64,000 bases of DNA from Oikopleura dioica (lineage: Eukaryota > Chordata > Appendicularia > Copelata > Oikopleuridae), in the NCBI GenBank assembly GCA_907165135.1, contig OU015569.1, positions 8,432,501 to 8,496,500 of the forward strand, written 5' to 3'. The notes beneath the pieces were generated by a model, which worked only from the letters and a program-made list of their open reading frames with translations, searched no databases and was not told the DNA's origin. Every line of letters starts with the position of its first letter. The first letter of the stretch is position 1. The position numbers were made by a program, and so were the translations under genes. Positions 34,501-45,527 of this stretch are shown here, one piece after another.

Positions 34501-35629
34501 CTTAATCTGCATCTCCTTCTTCCAAGTTTCTTGCATAGTAGCAATACCATGTGTATGCTCATAGGCTTCGGATTTTTCAATCAAGCCCTTGATGGCAGCG
34601 TTCCAGTTCCCTTCTTTTACATAATCTTTGAAGACATCCTAAATTTCGAATAAATAAGGACTGATAAATATATTCTACCATTTTTTCCATCTCATGATGG
34701 TAGAAAAATGCGCTTTCTCCATCGTAGGACGGAATTGACTTTTTGTCCTCGAGAGTTTTGTCAAAGCCAGAGACGTTTGGATCCATGTTGATGTACTGTC
34801 CACAGAAATCCATGAAAGCAGCATGGCGTTCTTCATTAGACTTGAGGATGGGTGCATATCTATCGTTAGTTCCCCATTCTACTCGGTACATGTAAAGACT
34901 CTTCATCTTCAGTGAGATATTGAAGTAGTTAGATCGAAGAGCGATCTTTCTACGTTTATAGACCTTCTCCATTTTTCGATCTTCTTCATATTCATCCACG
35001 TTCATCTTTCTGATCTTGTCAGCGTTGAGAAGACGGATAGTTGCTTCCTCCAAAATTTGCTAAGAAATATTATTTGAATTCAAATTCATCTTTCTTACAG
35101 CTCGTCGATCTTCTGAGTCGGTAGAAGAGGAAAGCGCAAACAACTCGGTTGGGCAATTGTCGTCCAACAAAGAGTCATCTTCCAGATCTTTGGGCTCCGG
35201 AAAAGCTGAATGATCAGCAGTAACATCAAGAGTAACTTCAGGTACGGGAATCAGGTCCGAAGATGCTTCTTCAATTGGAGTCTCTAATGGAGTGTCTATT
35301 GGTGTTTCTGATGGGTCATCATACGCCGGGTTGTTCTCGCCAGCAGGAACAGCTGGAACAGAGCGAGCTTCCCTCCACCAACAGTCAACTTCGCTTTTTA
35401 TAAGGACACAAAAACTATTTTACTTACAAACGTGGACAAATTCTTTATTATAAGCCCAGTAGTTTATCTGATAAAAATTATATCACATAATGACAATCGA
35501 TATCCCTTTCCCACAGCTTCCTCAAGTTGAGCTTCATTCAGTCCTGATGCCTTGACACGGCCTCTGCCACGGCCTCTACCTTAGAAGACCCTCCCAAATT
35601 AGAGCCCAAATGATAGTCATACCTGTCAT
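31587..35629 (-). CDS. AGO: Argonaute (AGO clade) with Arg-Gly N-terminus and degenerate slicer site
   Basis: Guide-RNA-binding protein of the RNA silencing machinery. First exons are 35629-35623, 35579-35515, 35467-35424, 35393-35099, 35059-34679, 34638-34421, 34382-34276, 34235-34122 and 34080-33794; later ones run to the TGA at 31587. The N-terminus MTGRGRGRGRVK is followed by an acidic linker. N domain: RKIALRSNYFNISLK. PAZ: KLSVADYF...LLPNQIVKG. MID pocket residues kept: YAMVKRV, TQCIKKKN, KINHK. PIWI: VVGTSISHSASGG, IIYYKDGLGEGQF, QRSHHTKFY, NIPAGTVV, YDFYLCSHAGIQGT, CYAKLLTERARYW. In the catalytic tetrad the first Asp is Ser and the last His is Lys, so slicing is probably lost. HHT and CSHAGIQG place it with AGO, not PIWI, although the RG start recalls PIWI N-termini. 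The end is very basic (LKRKGRKRR). Confidence 0.88.
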
Positions 35630-35980
35630 GAAAGAGTTTCCAAAAGAATCGAAGATCGACTTACTCTATTGACTTTTTTACAAAAGTGGCGAAAATTTCG
35701 CCAGTGAAACGCTGGTAGCTTATGGACACCTGGAGCGACTGCCGGTGCCGGAGAGACGGCAAGTGAAAATAAAACAGAAAAAATATTTTTTTCAAATTTG
35801 TTTGCAAGGTGCTGAATTTCAACCAAGATGAACTCAATAACTGACATTATTTAAATCGCATCATCGTGTTTTTTTTATCGCTGAGCTGCAGGGATTGATA
35901 GAAAATGAGGTCGCAATAAATTTACAGCTAAATCATTAAAACGTTGAGCATTATGTATACAAAAAAACTTCTAACACAGT
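35630..35980. other. Intergenic between MYO7 and AGO
   Basis: No gene supported. A 73-codon minus-strand frame from 35847 overlaps the start of AGO; it may be 5' UTR. Confidence 0.45.
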
Positions 35981-38900
35981 TTAAAGATTAGATTTCGTTT
36001 TGGCATTCGTTTTCTTGATGGTCTTTTCCAACTGTTTGATATATGAGGATACAAGATTCTCCATTTTGTATCCTTGTGTCGTCTCACATATCAGTTTAGA
36101 ACCTGAAATTGACAATGCTGAGTTTATTGTTTTCATCATTTTTTATACCGTTGATTAAGTTTCCAAATGACATCGAAAAATATGTCTCTCCAAATGACCA
36201 GTTTGTTATTTCAGAATATCCCTAGGCAGTTTTAGTAATTTTTTAATAGTAAAAGTTACTTTTCTCATGAGCTCGGCTTTTGAAACAGGATCTAACACGG
36301 TGATTCCACGCTTATGTATAGCAAGGATGATTTTCTCGGGCAACGTGCTATCGCCAAACTGGCGACACTCAACAAATGTCGAGCCAAAGTTGGGGAACTC
36401 AACCAACACTTTGAGGAATTTAAATTTTGCATCGTCGGGAGAAACTCCCGCCAGATTCGAAAGTTGCTTCTCAATATCTTTTCGTGCCTTATCCATTGAG
36501 AACTTTGACTAAATTGACATCAACAGTCATCAGATTTGACGAAAGCAACTTACATTCTGGGGAACAAGTTCGGTCGTTATTTGCCCCTTCTTAAGCGCCT
36601 GTCTGTTCAGGGGAGACTCGTCGAAGAAGGCAATGTATAGGTAAGCACCAAGCTCAGCCGCTTTCTTTTGATCGACATCGTAAAACCCGCGGAGGTACTT
36701 TTTGCTCTCTTGAGGGAAATTGAATAGCTTATCAGAGACAGCATCTTTGCCAGGAATAAAACTGATCCAAAGTTTTCGCATGAAATGAACTTTGTAGTCC
36801 GCTGCACTTTGACCAGAGCGGGATAAAGCGTCGGAAAGCTCCCGGATAACGTCGAAGAAGAATTGGTCGTCCTTGATCGCAATCATCTTGTCAGCGATGA
36901 AAATGAACAATGAGAATCCTAGAAACATCAGTGAATGTCTGTTTTTAGATATTGTTGGCTACCTTCGTGTGATTTCATGCGCAGACGTTTCGCGATTTGG
37001 GAAACTAGGTCGCCAGCTCGCATAGATGAGTCCAGGGCAAAAACTTCTTTCAGTTCCTGCGATGGGCCAAGGTGAATGAAATGGTAAATTTGAGTAGTCT
37101 CATTTTCAATAGCTTCAACCTCAGTCGAGTGCGGTGGCATTCGCCGAGCTCCATTACGATTAACTCTAAAAGAACGTTTTTCTCCAATAGTATTATCAAA
37201 AAAATTACCTATAAAGTCGTTGCGAACACTCCATTGCCATCGTATTTTCGTTTCTTGAGCTCAAGAAGCGACTAACGTGGGGATAAAGCTGCGCCGACGG
37301 TGGCATTAGACCACAAAGAAGCCAGAAGAGCTTCCAAGCTTTTTCCTCAGAAGCTTTTTTGGGATTCCGAGTGAGTTGTTTCATAATTTGGCAGTAGCAC
37401 TCATCTCGAAGTTCTTTCTTCTTCAATGGCAAATTGAAAATCGGATCCGTTTTGTCAGTTATATTGACTGTGCGGCCAGCCGGATGATCACCACAATATT
37501 TCAAAATTGCCAAAAACATATGCCCAGCATCCGATGTCAGGTAGTCCGGAGTTTTAATAAGGAGTGGTTGTGTAATCGGTTGTGTAGATTTCGCCCATGA
37601 TGCCTGACTCTTTGATTTATCGAATGCAATAACACCCTATTAGATACCGTTACATTTCAGCCGCAATTTCATCGCCAGAATTAATACGTATTTGCAATTT
37701 TCTAATGAACTTACTCGTGAGGTTTTGCCTTTGCTCTCATTTCTGAAAAAGTCCTGAGCATATTCTTGCAAAGTGTAGTATTTTGCGCTGGACTCTGTTT
37801 GTTCCATCTGTGCAGCTGACATTGTCTTTCGATTGAGTCGCTCAAGCTCGACATCAGTCATCTTGAAGAGTTTCACAAGCTCTTCGTCCGGCTTGAGCAA
37901 CGTTGGAACAACCCAAACATTCTCGGCTCTCACAGTGCCACTAAAACCAGTTCGATCGTTTCTTCCATGAGCTTCATTTTCGCCCAGTAGAGCTTTTCCT
38001 GCTACTTGGTCGAGAATGATAAGGTCACCACGAGCAAACGCTAGGTCTCCTTCTTGAACCATGTGCTGCGCAAGGTCAGTTTTTCCAACTGCAAACTGAC
38101 TTCTCGCTCTTAATCCTTCAACAAAAGTATTTACTATTTCATCTATGTCTTCGCAGGCGCTGCAAATGAATTGGTAGGATTTCTCTTGGATTGTTTCGAG
38201 AGTAAATCCATAAGGAACGTCCCGTACATTTCGAATGAGCTCGATTTGTCGAATTTCTGAAAATCGGATCTTTGCCAGGATACTCTCTGTCGTTGTTACG
38301 ATAAAAACACCCATCCAGTTGACAGCGATAAGCATATCAGTTCCTTCTGAGGATAAAAATTTGGCATCTCGCGAAACAGGTCTGATCTGGAAAAAGCGTG
38401 AGAATGGAAGAGTAAAATCTTTGCGGCATTGCCTCAGCATATGAGCTTGAACTTGCTCCGATGAAATCGATGATGTTTTCCACAGTTGATTTTCTTTCTT
38501 TAACTTTTCAAGAGCCGCTTTCACTTTCTGATTCCAAGCTTCAGGGCCTTCAGCTTTTCTTTTCGCTTCAGGAACGATTTCACGAACCACCTTTGCTGCT
38601 TTATCAGCATTCCAAGTTGCGCCACATTGAATTGTTAGTTCCTGAGCGGCGAGATTCGCTAGTTTGATGTCGTTTACATTCGGAAATTCGCCATAACTCA
38701 AACTGGAGATAATTTGTTTCCTTATAAGCTGAGAAGCGCGTAAATCGACCATAGGGTTGTACCAGGGAGAGAAGACCTCTTTTCTTAAAATAATCTGCCA
38801 GGGAGCACTTTCGGCCGCAAGTGATTGCTCAACAGAGATTTGCTCGCACTGAGCGATGGCATCCATGAGATGTTCACGGCCTCCGCCAAGTGAAGATACA

Positions 38901-41900
38901 CGCTGGAAAATGGAGATGAAAAGGCCAAACCCATAAGTTCCCTCATCTAGGCCTGCAAGTGATGCGATTTCTTGGCAAACTTCTTTGGCAGTGGTGGCAC
39001 TATCAGCTTTCACCTGATGGACAGTTTTGTCCATGAGGGATACGCGTACTTGAATTTGCTTTCTATTGCGAGCAGCTCTTATTTCTACGGTGTTTGGAGG
39101 CCATTGACGAACTCCGTTTTTGAGTGTCCTGTTTAACTTTCCCTCGTAGTATTGGTAATGTCTTGGTTGATTTTCGCGCAAAAAGCACCTCAAGTATTTT
39201 TCAAACTTTTCACTAGGCCCGAAACAGCCAACACACAAAGCCATAAGCATCCATCCACGCTGCGCTCCTTGCCTGTTTCTATTTTGTGTAAGTTGTTTGC
39301 AGATTTGACAGAAAATCTCATCTCGAAGCTCAGGTCTTATTATTCCCATTCCAATGATAAACTGAATTTTGGTAAGATGAGTTGTTCTATTGTCAGTAAA
39401 TTCTCGGAATCCGTCTGCAGCGGAGTATATTCTTGTTTTTCGTCCCTTCTGTGTTTCCATCATTGCTTTTGCTTTGGTCTTTTGCGCTCGACCAATTATT
39501 CTTAATCATTTGAGTTTTATTCAAAGATTCTAGTTAAAACCTCTGCAATCGGATGATTGTTGACTCGGGTCTACTATCTGTAGTCGTTGTGTTACGCGGC
39601 TCAGACATATCAAGCATAAAGCGCAAGATGGTGATCCAAATCGACAAAGACGCTGACCGATCTACTTCGTCATCGTGGTGCAAGAGCGGTTCTATTTAAA
39701 AATTGAAGAAAGTATTAAAATCATTGGCAACCTTTGAGCGGGCGCCTCAAGTGCGTATGAGAGACAGCAGACGTGAAATACGTTGTTGCATATTTCATGA
39801 ACGTGTACGCTGAGAGGTCATCGCTGAAGGCTCCTTGTTGGTTTCCGACTCCATGGTCTGCGTCTTCTATGTATTCAATATTGCCATCGTCGAGATCGTC
39901 GAAGTCACCGACTCCATTTTCAATATCTTTGAACATATTGTCGATCTCCTCAATATCTTAACCCAAAGTTGACTTGTATAAAAAAAACACTTCAAGTAAA
40001 ACCTTTTTGATCATTTTTCTGGGCCTCTTTCAAGCGTCTCTTATTTGCAAGCAGAGCAGCCAGCTGTTTCTTCTCTTCAGCATCAAATTCCGCCATTCGT
40101 TTCTAAAACATATCACCTTAAAACTGCATACTAAAATGTTTGCTTACCTTTTGTTCGCTCTTTGGCAACTTTTGTATTTCATTCTTTTGCATCTCACGTT
40201 TGTGATAGCGCCTGGCAAGAAGTCCTCGGACGTAAGACTGAATGATGACGACCGCGTCGTTTCTCTTGAATCTCGAGCTGCGGATCAGGTAGCCACGAGA
40301 ACGAGCTTGAAGCCGAATGATAAAGTTGCGAATTTTGTTGTACTTGTACTGCAGTTTATGTGCTTTCCAAACCGCTTGCAAGCGGGCGTAGCCGACTTTC
40401 ATCTGATTGTAGGCTACTCTAGCTTGAGCAGCTCTAGTCAGTGTCTGGATCATCAAAATTGTTGCGTTCAGTCTCTATAAAATGCACGCTCGAGTTTGAA
40501 GAAAAAAGTTTGAAAACCTTAACACGGCGACGTCGAAGCCACCCTCTTGTAGAGCGTTGAATGGTGATGATGTACTTGAGCAAGGCTTCTTCTCGAGCTC
40601 TTTCCATTCGAACTTCCTGGCCATCTGAGACATCGTGTTATCAAAAAAATAGCATAGTTTTAACTATAATTCTATCTTTGATACTAACTATTATTTTGAG
40701 TCTGTAAACAATAAAAAAAATCTAATAAATGATAAAAAAAATTTATCATTTTCCTGATTACTAGAATCTAAGCAAACCAGTCGTAATACATTTAGCAGTA
40801 TAATAATGGTAACAAGGTCCTTTCATGAACACTTTTGTGTGTCCGACCTTCCAATCTTCTTTCGGCAAGACCTTGGATAGAATTTCTCGACACTTTTCTC
40901 GGGGAGTAAAGTTGGGATTGTGGCGTAGATTTCCACAGCAAACGTCGTATCGACCGGTGAAATAGTCGAAGTCGTATCGAATCGGGTATCCAGCCTTTCG
41001 GATCGTAATTGTTTCTAACATTCCAGAGTACATCAGCTGTCTATGGACAAGTTGTCTGTCAAAGACCATCGCGGATTTGGTTTCATTGGGTTTGATGCAT
41101 CGCACGAAAAACGGCTCACATGATGTCAATGTCTTCATTAGCTCGTCCATTGATTTTGTGAACTGCTTCAGTAATGTCTTCGGTCTCTTATTTCCAGTGC
41201 CAGATGATTTTGCTCTAATTTCGCTCTTGAATAAGAATGCCAAAAACTTATTGCTTGAGTTCTCAACCAAAGACAAAGAATCAGCGTGGAAGGTGTCCCT
41301 ATTTTTCTCCAAGAATCCGCCAGTGTTGTAAGTGACGTCTCCAGCGAAATGAATAACTGTGAAAAGCTGGTCACGTGAATTGGTAGAAGCTGCGAAAATT
41401 CGACTTCCCTGATGCTTGTTTCGCAATTTCTCCAAAAGAGTAATGTCGGTTCCTCTTTTAAGTAAGTTGATTAGTGAATATAAGATGAATATTACCTAGG
41501 ATAAAATGCCTCCTCGTCAATAAGTGCGAACAGGTTCATTGGCTTCATCGCTATCAAGTCGAGAATATTCTGGTTATCAACAAACGAAATCTTGTCCCAC
41601 TTTATTCCTTCTCGGGTGTACTCCTCTTGTTCAAGCTTAAAGATGTGGTGGACGAAGAATTGCTGAAGCTTTTCATTCGCAAAGTTGATGCAAAGTTGTT
41701 CGAATGAGTTCTTTTCAAATTTTTCGAAGCCAAAAATATCCAAGAGACCGATGGACTTCCCTCCAAAGGGATCGTTTTTACGCTTTTTCGACTTGCCAAC
41801 TGCTGAGTTGACCTTATCGACAATCCAGGAGAACAATCGCCCGTAAACGCCTTTGATAAAAGCATCGAGCGTATCTCTCGATTTCGAAATATTCAAGATG

Positions 41901-44114
41901 GACTTGACAGTCTCGCCTCTCATCGCAAGAGTTTGTTCTGTTAGCTGAAGTTTGAGAGTGTCGGTTGATGCGCCTAAGAGTCGCGCAGCATGTTCCAGTG
42001 CTGAGTTGTTTTTAACCGCGGTAGCATCGTTATTGTCCACCACAGTCTCCTGAAGCTGGATATTGCTTTATTAGGCGTAAGTAGGTGTAAAAATATACGT
42101 CGATTCCACGGCAATTTATTATCGGAAAAGTGATTTTTCTGATTGAAAACCTGGATGGAAATTAACTCGATGGAAATCACACACATGGCTCTGATTTCCT
42201 GGAGTATAACAATCACGCCACCGTATTCGGTAAATTAATGTGGAATTTTCACAAATATTAACATGAAAGCCTTTCCTATAATGTAAAAGAGCAGCCAGCA
42301 GCTCGAAAATACGTGAATACTCGTTTTCTTTAAAATTAAGGATGCGCATTGCTGCTGCAACTTTGCTAAACTCTTCTCGGTCGTTCCACCCGTCAAGTTT
42401 GAGATTCGCTCCGACTTTCGTCATAGAATACTCAGAGGCACTCATCTTAAGGCCAAGCTTCTGTCGAGTATCGCCAGACAGTCCAGAAAGCATCATGTAG
42501 AAAATATGGAAGTTTCGCTCCCCACTTTGCTGCGAGATAAGACGCGACTTTTCAAGGAGGTACTCGTCGATGCGGGCGCATTCAATCTGCCCAGATGGAG
42601 TGAATTGAATGTCGATGTACTTCCCAAAGCGCGAGGAATTGTCATTTCGAAGTGTTCTATTTAGGATTCGACACAGAATTAAGGTCAACAAAGCGAAAGT
42701 AAAACGACAGCAGTGGAAATATTGGCCTCAAAAAGTTCCATTAAGCCCATTTGATGGTAGGTCAATATTTAGAAAGTAACTTTGTTTGTCAATATGATAT
42801 TGACAATATCCTTCTGTTTGGTTAATCCATTCCTTGCGTTTCCAAATGCTTCCAAGATTGGGTTGCTCTCCAAAATCTGTTGTTCGATCGCACTATGTTG
42901 ACCGGATGCAGCTGCTAAATACTGAAGCATCAGCTTTGTTGATTCTGTCTTCCCGGAACCAGACTCGCCAGAGACAACAACGCATTGGCTCATCTTATTG
43001 CGCATCATTCCTGAAATAATTAAATGAAATCAAAAAATATACAATCTTCTGTCTAGCCTGAACTATTCAAACTGACACAAACCTGTGTATGCGTTGTCAG
43101 TTATAGCAAAAACATGCGGCGGTTTTTCTCCGATCCTTTTGTTTGTATAAGCTTCGATTTGATTTTGTTCATAAAGGCCTAAATACTCGTTTCTATCGAA
43201 TTGTAAAATGAAGTCACTTACCGGGGATGATTTTATATGGATTGACAGCGACAAGAATCGTTCCTGTGTACGTGTAAATAGTATTTTGCTTGTAGCGAAC
43301 GTGCAAATTGCGCAGAATGCCAGACTCATTCAAGTCACCAAGCAAAATCATGTCTGCAACGCCCTAGACATTATCTTCAATTTTTGGGTACGTTTGTCGG
43401 AAAACGAACTATTCAAGAATTCCATCAAGGAAATCATCAAAATGACGGAAGAGAAGTCGCATGGAAATCAACGAAAGTACTGTAGTCGATAGCGCTTTCC
43501 AGTAAAGTTTCCAACTTGGAAAATCTAATTCCGATTTTTTTATTTGCGACATTCTTCAACAAGAAATTGAGTTTTACGGAAACTATCAAATTTGCTTAAG
43601 TAAATAAATAACCAGATATAGATCGAATCATAGAATTTCATTCATCGCATAAGAATTACTGAGCTCACCTTTACGGAGGAAGGATGCATGATTTTAACTT
43701 TGCCGAGGTCGGTTCCGACATCGATTCTGTGCTTCTTTCCGTGATCATCTTTGAATTCGATGATACGCCCCTTGCGATCGGTAATTTGGCCTCCGATCGG
43801 TACTTTTTCGGCTGCACAGCTCTTGCAAAATAATATTAATTTTGCCTTGTTAACATTTCGTCTTGGTCTCAAAAAGATGGAGAATTTATTCGAAGTAATT
43901 AATTCTGGGCAGATTTAGTATTGATCATCCTATAGTGCTCCCCGGATACGAATATCAATAAGCTAAAAAAATTCGGAGCCAAGGTGGTCATCCAAAGATG
44001 CAATGAAAAAGCAAACTAAAAGATAAGCTTGGATTCTCGTGCAGCCGTTCCTTGAAACCTGTCATCGCCTGTGTCGTACCAAATGAACTCGCCAACGCCT
44101 AATTGCGCGGCCAT
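35981..44114 (-). CDS. MYO7A: Unconventional myosin VII (MYO7A-like)
   Basis: Actin-based motor of stereocilia and microvilli-type structures. Motor: VPIGGQI N-terminal SH3-like region, NPYKI-type loop, [12 protein letters not shown]-loop, [15 protein letters not shown] switch [20 protein letters not shown], actin-binding [13 protein letters not shown] motifs lie around 40118-40456. The tail is MyTH4-FERM-SH3-MyTH4-FERM: HFxGNGILRPxLRDEI-like [30 protein letters not shown] as SH3 end, second MyTH4 with YGDHPAGR-type text near 37490, and a last FERM ending in exon TAA 35981-35983 ([16 protein letters not shown]). A first exon at 44114 to about 44060 ([15 protein letters not shown]) fits the family start, but its junction to 43840 is not resolved in phase. 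Many small introns are present. The full two-MyTH4-FERM tail supports MYO7 rather than MYO10 or MYO15. Confidence 0.93.
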
Positions 44115-44734
44115 CGCCTCAACAGGAATCGGTTCCCGTTTTCGGATTTCTTAGAATCTCTAAAACTGGCTATGCAAGGAAAATCCACGTTAGAAAAAAT
44201 GAAGAATTTTCAGAGGGGTTTTCAAATAGAGAAGTTGTAGCCAGTTCGAATGACTCTTCTGCAAATAATTAACCATTTTGCATTTGCTTGAAATATTTGC
44301 GGAAAAGGTAAAAACCAATTTTTCAATAGTGACGCAAAACTCTCCCTATTCACACTTCATTAGAAAAACTCGAGTGAAGAAAATATACAAATATTTGAAT
44401 ATTTTATATATTAAAAGCGTATTAATCTATCTAAATCAACTTTGATTATAATCGCTGGTTAATTGTAACCAAAATTTGTGCCTTTTTCACCTGAAAAAAC
44501 CTAGAAAGCTCGTAATATAAAAGGATAGAACATAAAGATTAAGGGCTCCAAAGACATGAGCAAACGACGTAAGAGGCTTGTAAAGAAGTAATGTAAATAT
44601 TTTACGCGTGTGGCTAAAAGGCCGATTTCTGGATCTGTTAGCGCAACGGAACATATCATACCGCAAATATTCAGCGAAGTTAAAATTTACCTTTGAAATT
44701 TTGCAGCGCTAGAATCTCGAGCAATATAACGAGC
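44115..44734. other. Intergenic between divergent genes
   Basis: No gene supported upstream of MYO7. AT-rich around 44390-44520. Confidence 0.45.
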
Positions 44735-44742
44735 TATAAAAG
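44735..44742 (+). promoter_or_regulatory. TATA-box-like element
   Basis: TATAAAAG about 31 bases before an ATG at 44766. The distance would place a TSS almost at the ATG, so it fits a leaderless or very short 5' UTR, or is chance. Confidence 0.35.
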
Positions 44743-44765
44743 TAGATGCTCGAGCGTCGGCAAAA

Positions 44766-45051
44766 ATGACACGAGCATTCACTTTAGGCACAAAGAGGCT
44801 GTACTATCGAGTGTTTGCAAGCAAACAGGGCAATTATTTCTGGATAGGGCGGATCTCCTCGTACGCCAAAAATAGAACATTTGCGAACGACATGATTTCC
44901 GTCCAAGGACGGGCGTAAATCAAACGAAGATTTCCCTGGAGTCGAGGTTTCCGACCGTCGGGAACCAGATATGGAAAGCGAAAAGCTAATGGAACATCGG
45001 ATAGATGCGCAAGATCGAGAGAGAGAAATCATCGGACCGTGCGCCATCTAA
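44766..45051 (+). CDS. Candidate small gene in two overlapping frames
   Basis: From the ATG at 44766 a 50-codon frame reads MTRAFTLGTKRLYYRVFASK then QGNYFWIGRISSYAKNRTF and stops at 44916-44918. In the next frame an open stretch begins just upstream (from about 44898) and continues to TAA at 45049-45051. It reads GRKSNEDFPGVEVSDRREPD and MESEKLMEHRIDAQDREREI, rich in charged residues. Both look more coding than nearby background. A one-base loss, or removal of two bases, near 44898-44912 would join them to about 94 aa. I recognise no family. It could be a real small gene with an assembly error, a decayed gene, or coincidence. Confidence 0.3.
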
Positions 45052-45130
45052 GAGCGGAAACCATTGCCAGTGCGCTTTCCATGCGCTCTTCTCTGATATA
45101 TAGAACATAAGATTGCCGAACCCATCAAAA

Positions 45131-45352
45131 ATGGACTCGATAATTATTTTCTCGAATAACGAAGTCATTTACGAATTTTACATGTTGATCTTGGCGATGT
45201 TTTTGGTGCAATTCTTCGCTCTCGTTGGCATCTTCCGAAAGCTCTGTGGAATACGACTCATGCTCGATGAGATCAGCCAGACTGAAATGCAACTACAAAA
45301 ACTTCGAAGTGAGATCGCTGGCGAATGTAAAATGTGTCTTTATTGCGTGTAA
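45131..45352 (+). CDS. 73-aa single-pass membrane protein, unrecognised
   Basis: Open frame from ATG 45131 to 45350-45352. A polar N-terminus is followed by one hydrophobic helix (YMLILAMFLVQFFALVGIF), then a basic turn (RKLCG) and an amphipathic helix (LDEISQTEMQLQKLRSEIAG) that could form a coiled coil. A GT at 45331 after GGCGAAT may be a donor, so the annotated tail CKMCLYCV could be intron. The first two-thirds looks convincingly coding; function is unknown. Confidence 0.5.
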   Translation: MDSIIIFSNNEVIYEFYMLILAMFLVQFFALVGIFRKLCGIRLMLDEISQTEMQLQKLRSEIAGECKMCLYCV

Positions 45353-45527
45353 TTCTCCGTATTTTGTCCGCTTTCACTTTGAATGATTGTAAATAACTCT
45401 CCAACAAAAGATCTTTTAAGTTTCAGGTCATTGGACATTTTATTAAAATATAATTTATCTTTTAATAAATTATATCAGTCAAATCCACTTTTTGTTTTCA
45501 TGCAGTCTAAGAAAGCTTCGTCGTGTT

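Noticed and set aside
34577-34857. Minus frame tail ...FIRNLGCLQRLCKRRE after AGO exon 5
   Set aside because: It is read-through into intron 34639-34678; the spliced frame continues the Argonaute N domain.
35626-35847. 73-codon minus frame MSVIEFILVEIQHL upstream of AGO
   Set aside because: The AGO start is better placed at 35629 by the in-phase 43-bp intron leading to the RG repeat; this frame has no partner exon.
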